A DNA stretch of 64,000 bases from JBAYDV01 sp041672845 (GTDB lineage Bacteria > Bacteroidota > Bacteroidia > Bacteroidales > UBA932): the NCBI GenBank assembly GCA_041672845.1, contig JBAYYV010000004.1, positions 161,934 to 225,933 of the forward strand, given 5' to 3'. The translations under genes were made by a program, and so were the position numbers. Shown one piece after another: positions 28,103 to 35,579 of this stretch (positions are counted from its first letter, which is position 1; every line of letters begins with the position of its first letter). A model generated the notes under the pieces. That model searched no databases. It saw nothing but the letters and a program-made list of their open reading frames with translations, and had not been told where the DNA came from.

Positions 28103-29761
28103 TTAAAACTGCTCACCATTAAGCAGCACTTTAGCATTTAGTATAGCAGCATCAGTAAGAATAGACCCACTAAGCATTCTAGCCACTTCTTTCACTCTAT
28201 CTTTTCCTTCCAGAATTTTCATATTAGTATGAACCTGTCCTTCCGCATCTTTTTCTTTATACACCAAATAGTGTGTAGCTTTCTTAGAGGCTATTTGAGG
28301 TAAATGAGTAATTACAAAAATTTGCATATTCCCAGCCATTGAACTAATCATAGATCCCATTCTATCTGCTACTTTACCTGATACTCCTGTATCTATCTCA
28401 TCGAATATAATAGTAGGTAAAGAAGTATGTTCCGCTATTAAAGCTTTCAAACATAACATTAACCTAGATAATTCGCCACCTGAAGCAGTTTTGGAAATAT
28501 CCTGCAATTTATCATCACCATTAGCAGAAAAAACAAATTTAACATTATCTTTCCCATTATGTCCTAATTTATCCATAGTATTTAAATTAAGATCAAATTT
28601 CGCATCTGGCATTTCCAATAAACGAACACCTTCTAAAATTTTATTTCTAAAAGGTTTTATATTATCACTCCTTCTTTTGGATAAATCATCCGCCAAAGAA
28701 TTAAGTTTGGACGTAATCTGGACACTCGTTTTCTTAAGTTTTTCTAATTTTTCTTTATCTACAAAATCACCATCCAAAGAAGCAGATAACTCATCACGTA
28801 TCTCTAATAAAGATTTAATATCATTTACGTTATGCTTTTTTTCCAATGAATATAACAGTGAAATTCTATCCTCCACAGTGACTAATCTTTCGGGAGAAAT
28901 ATCTATCCTGTCGGCAATATTTCCTACCTCCTGCTCTATATCTTCGAGTTCTAATCTAGAAGATTCAAGTCTTGAAGACAATACTTCTAATTCTGGAAGA
29001 TAATCTACACATTTATTTAAAGAAGATTCAGAATCCTTAATAGCTTGAGTCAGAGACATCCCCTGATAATCAAAATTAGACCTAACCAAAGCAAGGGAAG
29101 AAATTATTTTCTCAGCATTAGAAAGATATTTATACTCTTCTTCTAATTTTTCCAATTCATCTTCTACCAAATTAGCAGAATTTAACTGCTCATATTGAAA
29201 TAAATGATAATCCTTTTCTGATTCACTAGCAGATATCGTTTTCTCTATATCAAATATATTCCGCTCATTAATAAGCCATTCATTATATAAATGATGATAT
29301 TCATTAAGATATTTATCATTATTAGAAAAATAATCTAAAGCAGATAACTGAAAAGCATAATCAGATAATAATAATGACTGATGCTGAGCATGAATATCGA
29401 TTAATTTCGATACTTGCTCATTTAATTCCGTTAGAGACACAGGCTCATCATCTATAAAAGCACGTGATCTTCCAGACACACGAATAATTCTACGAACTAT
29501 AAAACTAACCAAATCCGAATCTGAACTAGAATCTGATTGTAAATTTGAATTTGAATCAAATTCAGCTTCTACTATGCAATTTTTGGTAGAATCTAAGAAA
29601 ATTTCTTTGTGAACTTTTGCTCCCAATAAAAGAGATAAAGCTCCTAGTAATATAGATTTACCAGCACCCGTTTCCCCGCTAATAATAATTAATCCATCTG
29701 GAAACTCCATATCCAGAGAATCTATAATAGCATAATTCTGTATAGTTAATCTTTTGAGCAA
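28103..29761 (-). CDS. recN: DNA repair protein RecN
   Basis: SMC-like ATPase of double-strand-break repair. Walker A GETGAGKS is at 29-36, and the middle is coiled coil. The ABC signature is TASGGELSRLMLCLK, followed by Walker B TIIFDEIDTGVSG. The start is a TTG at 29761 (MLKRLTIQNYAI, the canonical RecN N-terminus), so the gene overlaps coaBC by 16 bp. Length of 552 residues is normal. Confidence 0.95.
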   Translation of the reverse strand: MLKRLTIQNYAIIDSLDMEFPDGLIIISGETGAGKSILLGALSLLLGAKVHKEIFLDSTKNCIVEAEFDSNSNLQSDSSSDSDLVSFIVRRIIRVSGRSRAFIDDEPVSLTELNEQVSKLIDIHAQHQSLLLSDYAFQLSALDYFSNNDKYLNEYHHLYNEWLINERNIFDIEKTISASESEKDYHLFQYEQLNSANLVEDELEKLEEEYKYLSNAEKIISSLALVRSNFDYQGMSLTQAIKDSESSLNKCVDYLPELEVLSSRLESSRLELEDIEQEVGNIADRIDISPERLVTVEDRISLLYSLEKKHNVNDIKSLLEIRDELSASLDGDFVDKEKLEKLKKTSVQITSKLNSLADDLSKRRSDNIKPFRNKILEGVRLLEMPDAKFDLNLNTMDKLGHNGKDNVKFVFSANGDDKLQDISKTASGGELSRLMLCLKALIAEHTSLPTIIFDEIDTGVSGKVADRMGSMISSMAGNMQIFVITHLPQIASKKATHYLVYKEKDAEGQVHTNMKILEGKDRVKEVARMLSGSILTDAAILNAKVLLNGEQF

Positions 29762-30981
29762 AATATTCTATAATAATAGTTTATTATATCTTCTGCTACT
29801 TCTTTCTTAGATTTTAATGGATAATCGATATTTTCAAACTTAGAAATAATAGATACTTTATTCGTATCATAAGCAAAACCAGTTCCCTCATCTTTTAAAG
29901 AATTCAGAACTATCATATCTAAGTTTTTTCGTCTAAGTTTAGCTTCTGCATTTGTCTTCTCATGGTCAGTTTCTAATGCAAAACCTATATGAATAGCATT
30001 TTTTTGTTTTAGTTTTCCTAGTGCTGCCGCAATATCTTCATTTGGTATCAAATTCAATATCATATCATTTCCAGTTTTTTTAATTTTATTCTTAGAAATG
30101 GCTTTGACTTTATAATCTGAAACAGCTGCACATAAAACTAATATATCAGTCTTGACTTTATATAATTCTTTAACTTTAGCAGACATCTCTTCAGCTGACT
30201 GCACCAAATAAAGTTTTACTTTTTTTTCTTGTGGTTTTACATTAACTGGACCACTTACCAATAAAACTTCAGCACCTCTTGCAGCGAAATTATCAGCTAA
30301 CGCATAAGCCATCTTGCCACTAGAATGATTAGAAATATATCTTACAGGATCAATATGTTCTATTGTAGGTCCACCGGTGAGAATCACTCTTTTACCTAGA
30401 AAATCTTGTTTAACAGCTATATATTTATTGGCTTCTAACTTACTCATAAAATCCTCTACAGCTTTCGTAATCTTCTCTGGTTCTTCCATCCTACCTTTCC
30501 CGTCTAATCCACTTGCTAATTCACCAGAAGTAGGCTCTACTATCTGCACTCCTCTTTCTTTAAGAATTAGGAGATTAGTTTTAGTCGTGATATGCTTATA
30601 CATATCTAAATCCATAGCAGGAGCCACCATAGTAGGACATTTAGCTGATAAATAAGATGTTAATAACAAATTATCAGCTACTCCACTAGACATTTTAGCC
30701 AAAGTATTAGCGGAAGCTGGTGCGATTAATAATAAATCCGCCCACTCTCCTAAAGACACATGTGAATTCCAATCTCCATTTTCAGGATTGAAAAAATCTA
30801 CTAAAACAGGGTTTTTGCTAAGCGTAGCCATAGTTAAAGGAGTAATAAAATGCTTAGACATTTCAGTCATAATCACTTTCACTTCTGCACCGGCTTTTAT
30901 AAGACAGCGTACCAATAAAGCACTTTTATAAGCAGCTATGCTACCAGTAACACCTAATAAAATATGTTTACCGCTTAACAT
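29746..30981 (-). CDS. coaBC: Bifunctional phosphopantothenoylcysteine decarboxylase/synthetase
   Basis: Coenzyme A synthesis from 4'-phosphopantothenate. The N-terminal CoaC flavoprotein domain has GVTGSIAAYKSALLVR, the active-site histidine in NSHVSLGEWAD and the PASANTLAKM loop. The C-terminal CoaB domain has GGPTIEHIDPVRYISNHSSGKM. Length of 411 residues is normal. The gene lies 29 bp after the omega-subunit gene, a conserved neighbour in many bacteria. Confidence 0.96.
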   Translation of the reverse strand: MLSGKHILLGVTGSIAAYKSALLVRCLIKAGAEVKVIMTEMSKHFITPLTMATLSKNPVLVDFFNPENGDWNSHVSLGEWADLLLIAPASANTLAKMSSGVADNLLLTSYLSAKCPTMVAPAMDLDMYKHITTKTNLLILKERGVQIVEPTSGELASGLDGKGRMEEPEKITKAVEDFMSKLEANKYIAVKQDFLGKRVILTGGPTIEHIDPVRYISNHSSGKMAYALADNFAARGAEVLLVSGPVNVKPQEKKVKLYLVQSAEEMSAKVKELYKVKTDILVLCAAVSDYKVKAISKNKIKKTGNDMILNLIPNEDIAAALGKLKQKNAIHIGFALETDHEKTNAEAKLRRKNLDMIVLNSLKDEGTGFAYDTNKVSIISKFENIDYPLKSKKEVAEDIINYYYRIFCSKD

Positions 30982-31010
30982 TTAATTATTCTGTAATACT
31001 TTATAGTTTA

Positions 31011-31373
31011 TTACTTTTTGTCATCGTACTTTCTATTGTCAGTACTTTTTACATCTTTATTTTTCTCTTCAGCCATTCGATAATAAATCTCATCATGCAT
31101 AAATTCATCTATTGCCAATAAAGTAGGCTTAGGCTGTCTTTCGTAATGTTTTGAAATCTCTATTTGCTCTCTATTTTCAAATGTTTCTTCTAAAGTATCA
31201 GCATAATTAGAAAATTCTTCTAATTTCTGAGTTAGTTCTTGCTTAACTTCTGAAGAAATTTGATTAGATCTCTTAGAGATAATCACAACAGATTCATAAA
31301 TATTTCCAGTTTTTTCTGAAAAATCTACCAAATCTCTTGTTTGAGTGTTGTTAAAAACTTTTCTTTTTTCCAT
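31011..31373 (-). CDS. rpoZ: RNA polymerase omega-like subunit (Rpb6 family)
   Basis: Small protein of 120 residues carrying the omega/Rpb6-like region TGNIYESVVIISKRSNQIS near 24-42, then a charged helix and the segment PKPTLLAIDEF. It is assigned as the Bacteroidetes version of the omega subunit, which stabilises the polymerase. Position between bamD (1 bp gap) and coaBC supports this. The fold is short, so the call depends on motif and context. Confidence 0.82.
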   Translation of the reverse strand: MEKRKVFNNTQTRDLVDFSEKTGNIYESVVIISKRSNQISSEVKQELTQKLEEFSNYADTLEETFENREQIEISKHYERQPKPTLLAIDEFMHDEIYYRMAEEKNKDVKSTDNRKYDDKK

Positions 31374-31374
31374 A

Positions 31375-32166
31375 TTATAGTATATCTTTTTCTTGTATCT
31401 TGTTATATAATGTATCTAATTCTTTTCTATATTTCGAGTTAGGAAATTCGCCCACAAAGTTATAATAAGCATCAGAAAAATCTAAAAATCTTTCTTTTCT
31501 CTTTTTACTAACCGACATATCAGCATAATGATAAGAAGACATAACTATATAATAGCTAATATCTTCTCTATACATAGTATTTGCATTTTCTTTCAAGACA
31601 TTTTTAAGTGCATATTTAGCCGCTTTATAATCTTCCATCTGATAATATAACTTAGCACCTTCATACTCTTTCTGAGCTAATCGTTGATTTAAATCCACCA
31701 ACATAGAATCACAAATAGGGATATATTTAGATGTAGGAAGATCCACTTTAAATTCTTTAATTTTATTTATCGCAGAATGAGTAGGATTTTGATCTAATTC
31801 ATATCTATAAGTCTGCCTATAAGCACAGTCTAAATAATAAAATCTAGCTGATTCTGTAAAAGGACTTCTAGGAAAAATAGATATAAAGGACGCAAAAGCA
31901 GGATCAGCTGAATAAATATCATTATCATAATAATATGACAATGCTGAAAAATATAAAACTGTATCTTCTTGAATAGTACCTTTCATAGGTAATTTTAAAG
32001 CTTCAAAAATAGTAGCAGACTTAACATATTTTCCTTTATTAAAATAATCTAAAGCAGCATCATATTTCATACCAGTATCACCAGATTCTAAAAGTGCTTC
32101 ATAAGAACTTTTACAAGATGATAATCCCATAATTAATGTTAATAATATCCAACCAAATTTACGCAT
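31375..32166 (-). CDS. bamD: BamD-like outer membrane assembly lipoprotein
   Basis: TPR lipoprotein of the outer-membrane barrel assembly machine. From the ATG ending at 32166 the signal peptide ends GLSSC with the lipid cysteine at 18, giving 263 residues and a 4-bp gap after trxB. A start ten codons upstream would overlap trxB and spoil the signal peptide. Helical repeats with SALSYYYDNDIYSAD and AKYALKNVLKENANT run through the body. It works with the BamA encoded at 14787. Confidence 0.9.
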   Translation of the reverse strand: MRKFGWILLTLIMGLSSCKSSYEALLESGDTGMKYDAALDYFNKGKYVKSATIFEALKLPMKGTIQEDTVLYFSALSYYYDNDIYSADPAFASFISIFPRSPFTESARFYYLDCAYRQTYRYELDQNPTHSAINKIKEFKVDLPTSKYIPICDSMLVDLNQRLAQKEYEGAKLYYQMEDYKAAKYALKNVLKENANTMYREDISYYIVMSSYHYADMSVSKKRKERFLDFSDAYYNFVGEFPNSKYRKELDTLYNKIQEKDIL

Positions 32167-32170
32167 ATTT

Positions 32171-33100
32171 TTAATTTTCTGATAAATATTTCTCACAATC
32201 TAACGCTGCCTGACATCCAGATGCTGCTGATGTAATCGCTTGTCTGTACCTACGATCTTGAACATCTCCAGCTGCAAATATTCCAGAGACATTAGTAGCT
32301 TGGGTTTTCCCAAGAGTAATAATATAACCTAACTCATCTACATCTATCCATTCTTTAAAAATTTCTGAATTAGGATGATGACCTATGGCTAAGAAAAATC
32401 CATCTATATCTTTTTTGTATTCTTCTCCATTTTTCTTTTTTAATAAAACACCATTCACACCCATCATATTACCTAACACTTCTTTAGTATTAGATTCCCA
32501 TAATATTTCTATATTTTCCGTCTTAAAGACTTTATTTTGCATAGCTTTAGATGCTCGCAAAACATTTCTTCTAACTATCATATATACTTTTTTTGCTATA
32601 CCAGCTAAGTATGAAGCTTCTTCACAAGCGGTATCTCCACCACCTACGACTGCTACTGTTTTTCCTTTATAGAAAAATCCATCACATGTAGCACATGCTG
32701 AAACTCCTTGGCCTCTGAATTTTTTTTCAGATTCTAATCCTAAATATTTAGCAGTAGCTCCAGTAGAAATAATAATAGAATCAGCTTCTACTATCTTTTC
32801 ACTATCTATTTCTACTTTATAAGGTTTAGCAGAAAAATCTACTTTGGTAATTTCACCACGTCTAATATCTGCATCGAAACGCTCTACTTGTTTTCTAATA
32901 TCTGCCATTAAATTATCACCAGTAGTACCTTCTGGATATCCTGGAAAATTATCAATATCAGTAGTAGTAGTTAACTGTCCACCAGACTGCATTCCCTCAT
33001 ATAAAACAGGGTTTAAATTAGCTCTAGAAGCATAAATGGCAGCTGTATAACCAGCAGGTCCACTACCAATAATCAAACATTTCACTCTTTCGTTACTCAT
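32171..33100 (-). CDS. trxB: Thioredoxin reductase
   Basis: FAD/NADPH enzyme that reduces thioredoxin. FAD motif IGSGPAGYTAAIYA is at 10-24. The redox pair is Cys136 and Cys139 in SACATCDGFFY. The NADPH motif GGGDTACEEASYL and the late GDVQDRRYRQ motif follow. Length of 309 residues is standard. It heads the seven-gene run down to pepP and has a -7 element about 84 bases upstream. Confidence 0.96.
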   Translation of the reverse strand: MSNERVKCLIIGSGPAGYTAAIYASRANLNPVLYEGMQSGGQLTTTTDIDNFPGYPEGTTGDNLMADIRKQVERFDADIRRGEITKVDFSAKPYKVEIDSEKIVEADSIIISTGATAKYLGLESEKKFRGQGVSACATCDGFFYKGKTVAVVGGGDTACEEASYLAGIAKKVYMIVRRNVLRASKAMQNKVFKTENIEILWESNTKEVLGNMMGVNGVLLKKKNGEEYKKDIDGFFLAIGHHPNSEIFKEWIDVDELGYIITLGKTQATNVSGIFAAGDVQDRRYRQAITSAASGCQAALDCEKYLSEN

Positions 33101-33183
33101 AATTTCCTTAATTTAATTTCCTAAATTTAATTATTTATAAAACTTTATTTAATATAAGTACATAGGATATTATTACGAACTTA

Positions 33184-33191
33184 CAAAGTTA
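33184..33191 (-). promoter_or_regulatory. -7 element for the trxB operon
   Basis: Minus-strand TAACTTTG, an exact TAnnTTTG match, about 84 bases before trxB. A repeated AATTTCCTAAATTTAA-like pattern fills the leader. Confidence 0.5.
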
Positions 33192-33201
33192 ATTAATTTT
33201 T

Positions 33202-34143
33202 CTAAACTTTCTTTTTTAAGTTACTAACTATCGCTAATTCAGCTCGATATCCCCAAACTAACACCATAGACATTAACCATCTAGATAGTATTAATATCCA
33301 CCACACAGCCCCCATAGCGGCCACTAAAAGTAAATCTTCCAGATTTGAATGAGAAATACACACATGATAATTAGTCAAATCTATCTCTTCTTGGGTTAAT
33401 TTTCCTTCATTAACTTCTTCTATCATAGCTGCCGAACCGTAAGATAATCCTATTACATTAGCTATTATCCACAAAAAAGAACATTTAGGTGGAAGTCCAA
33501 AAATTTTAAGCAAAGGCTTTAAAAATCTAGATAACATCTTCATTACACCGTATTCTTTTAACAAAGATTGTAAAATATTAAGACAAAAAATCAATACCAC
33601 CATCTTAATAACTACATGCAAAGTATCTAAACACCAACCACTAAACATTAAACCAAAATTAGGATTTTCTATTGCCTTTAAAGTTTTAGGCATGACTATA
33701 TCTGATAAAGGAATAATAGCATTTAATAAAAAAGCAAGAATAATGCCAGATAATGTTCTATAAATCACTAAGCGAATAACAGAAGATCCAGTTTTTTTTT
33801 GAACTGCAGTTTCTATTATCATACTATGAGAACAGAGAATCATCACTGATAATATAGTAAGGGCTCGTGCATCTAGATGGAGAGATACTGATACAGCTAT
33901 AGCAGAATAAACATTGACAAAATATCCTGTCACATATGCTAAAGCCGCTTCACCCGGAAGACCCACCAAATGAAAAACAGGAGCTAGGAAATTAGATATA
34001 TAAGGTAGTATATTAAAATAACGAAGTAGGAGCACGAAAAACGATACTCCTACTGTTAATTCTACTATCCATATACAGGTTTTCAACGTACCTGGTAATA
34101 CTCTTTTAATCGAGGAAAAAAACCTCACTCGAAAATTTTGCAT
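33202..34143 (-). CDS. Nucleoside-recognition (Gate) domain membrane protein
   Basis: Multi-pass inner-membrane protein of 313 residues with about eight hydrophobic segments. The two halves resemble the Gate (nucleoside recognition) domain found in spore-maturation proteins SpmA/SpmB and nucleoside transporters: RFFSSIKRVLPGTLKTCIWI in the first half and WCLDTLHVVIKMVVLI in the second. Substrate and role are not known. It lies 101 bp upstream of trxB in the same direction and 53 bp downstream of the receiver-domain gene. Confidence 0.75.
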   Translation of the reverse strand: MQNFRVRFFSSIKRVLPGTLKTCIWIVELTVGVSFFVLLLRYFNILPYISNFLAPVFHLVGLPGEAALAYVTGYFVNVYSAIAVSVSLHLDARALTILSVMILCSHSMIIETAVQKKTGSSVIRLVIYRTLSGIILAFLLNAIIPLSDIVMPKTLKAIENPNFGLMFSGWCLDTLHVVIKMVVLIFCLNILQSLLKEYGVMKMLSRFLKPLLKIFGLPPKCSFLWIIANVIGLSYGSAAMIEEVNEGKLTQEEIDLTNYHVCISHSNLEDLLLVAAMGAVWWILILSRWLMSMVLVWGYRAELAIVSNLKKKV

Positions 34144-34196
34144 TAAATATTGCCTTATTTATAAACTATATTTACTTATTACTAGATTAAATTTGA

Positions 34197-34565
34197 TTAG
34201 CTGACCTTTTTCATAAATTTCTTTATAACACTCTTAAGAACAGGAATATCAATAGGTTTTGATAAGAAATCATCACAACCAGCCTGTAACGCTACTTCTC
34301 TATCTGACTCGAAAGCAAAGGCAGTAACTGCTATAATAGGAACCGTCTTAGACTGCATTCTAATAAGTCTAGTAGCTTCAAGTCCCCCCATTTCTGGCAT
34401 CTTCATATCCATAAGAATAATATCAGGATTTACTTCAGGATAAAGTTTAACTACTTCTACACCATTTATGGCTCTTACAAGATTATATTCTTTTCTAAGG
34501 ATAATATTAAGTAAATCAAAATTATTATCTATATCTTCAGCTATAAGTATCGTTCTTTTTTCCAT
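34197..34565 (-). CDS. Single-domain response regulator
   Basis: A stand-alone receiver domain of 122 residues with no output domain. The acidic pocket is Glu10/Asp11 (AEDID), the phospho-acceptor is Asp53 (LMDMKMPEMGG), followed by the conserved Thr in AVTAFAF and Lys in LSKPID. Such proteins act by protein-protein contact or as phosphorelay intermediates. No histidine kinase is nearby, so its partner is unknown. Confidence 0.9.
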   Translation of the reverse strand: MEKRTILIAEDIDNNFDLLNIILRKEYNLVRAINGVEVVKLYPEVNPDIILMDMKMPEMGGLEATRLIRMQSKTVPIIAVTAFAFESDREVALQAGCDDFLSKPIDIPVLKSVIKKFMKKVS

Positions 34566-34915
34566 ATTATAATATTATTAAATAGTAGTAACTTTAAGAA
34601 AAATCACTTACTCTAAAAACTAAAAGAATTATTTTATTAAATTTTACTCTTAGTATACTTTACAAATATAGAAATAATACTTTATTACATCAAAAAAGTT
34701 ATACTGTATTTTAAAAATTATTCATATTTATTTTCACATGAAGTTACATGAACTTATAAAATTATTTATTTTTAAAAAATATTCTTATATTGTTTAAAAG
34801 GATATATTATATACTCTATATTTAATTTAGAATATTTTATTTAGATAGAATATTTCATTTAGAATATTTCATTCTAAATATATTAGATAAAACAATAATT
34901 ATTAAAATATAAATT
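34566..34915. promoter_or_regulatory. Divergent regulatory gap between receiver gene and rubrerythrin
   Basis: About 350 bases without a gene. On the minus strand TATATTTG (34663-34670) is a -7 match for the receiver gene. On the rubrerythrin side, TTTAGAATATTT-like blocks recur from 34824 to 34880 and end in a perfect dyad (34857-34879, listed separately). Confidence 0.55.
34857..34879 (+). promoter_or_regulatory. Candidate operator upstream of rubrerythrin
   Basis: ATTTAGAAT-ATTTC-ATTCTAAAT, a nine-base perfect inverted repeat with a five-base centre, 37 bases before the start codon. A related half, TTTAGAATATTTTAT, lies about 33 bases upstream. The AT-rich dyad form recalls Fur/PerR-type boxes, which fits a peroxide-defence gene, but the regulator is inferred. 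Confidence 0.5.
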
Positions 34916-35491
34916 ATGAAATCATTAAAAGGTAGTAAAACAGAAAAAAATCTAATGCTTTCTTTTGCAGGAGAATCTCAAGCTAGAATGAGATATACTT
35001 ATTTCGCAAGTCAAGCTAAAAAAGATGGTTATGTTCAAATACAAAATACTTTTATAGAAACTGCAAATCAAGAAAAAGAACATGCTGAAAGATTCTTTAA
35101 ATTTATGGAAGGTGGCGAATGTGAAATAACTTCTTCTTTTCCAGCCGGGAAAATAGGTACTACTATTGAGAATTTAACAGCTGCTGCTGCTGGAGAGCAT
35201 GAAGAATGGTCAGAATTATATCCTAAATTTGCTGACATAGCTCAGGAAGAAGGATTTAAAGAAATAGCTACTACATACCGTATGATAGCCATCGCAGAAA
35301 AAGCTCATGAAACTAGATATAAAAAATATCTTGAAAGACTTACTGGTGACCGTATGTTCATTAGAGAAAAGAAGATTTTCTGGCAATGTCTAAATTGTGG
35401 TTTTATTTGGGAAGGCACTAAACCACCTGAAATTTGCCCAGCATGCGCACATCCTCAGTCTTATTTCGAACCAATGAGAGATAATTACTAA
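34916..35491 (+). CDS. rbr: Rubrerythrin
   Basis: Non-haem diiron peroxidase of anaerobes. The N-terminal four-helix domain has diiron ligands in FAGESQARMRY, NQEKEHAERFF, AAAGEHEEW and IAEKAHETRY. The C-terminal rubredoxin domain binds iron through CLNCG and CPACAHP. Length of 191 residues is normal. It is monocistronic with a candidate operator upstream and a terminator downstream. The last six codons are duplicated downstream of the stop. Confidence 0.96.
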   Translation: MKSLKGSKTEKNLMLSFAGESQARMRYTYFASQAKKDGYVQIQNTFIETANQEKEHAERFFKFMEGGECEITSSFPAGKIGTTIENLTAAAAGEHEEWSELYPKFADIAQEEGFKEIATTYRMIAIAEKAHETRYKKYLERLTGDRMFIREKKIFWQCLNCGFIWEGTKPPEICPACAHPQSYFEPMRDNY

Positions 35492-35527
35492 ATGAGAGAT
35501 AATTACTAAATGAGAGATAATTACTAA
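35474..35527 (+). repeat. Three tandem copies of the 18-bp rubrerythrin gene end
   Basis: ATGAGAGATAATTACTAA, encoding the final five residues MRDNY and the stop codon, is present three times in direct succession (35474, 35492, 35510). Only the first copy is translated as part of rubrerythrin. Confidence 0.95.
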
Positions 35528-35541
35528 AATTAAAAAATAAT

Positions 35542-35579
35542 ACCACACATTTACCTATAAGTATTTGTGTGGTTTTTTT
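35542..35579. terminator. Terminator between rubrerythrin and murF-alr
   Basis: An 8-bp perfect stem (ACCACACA / TGTGTGGT) followed by seven T on the plus strand; A/T-rich flanks allow function for the convergent murF-alr gene as well. Confidence 0.88.
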
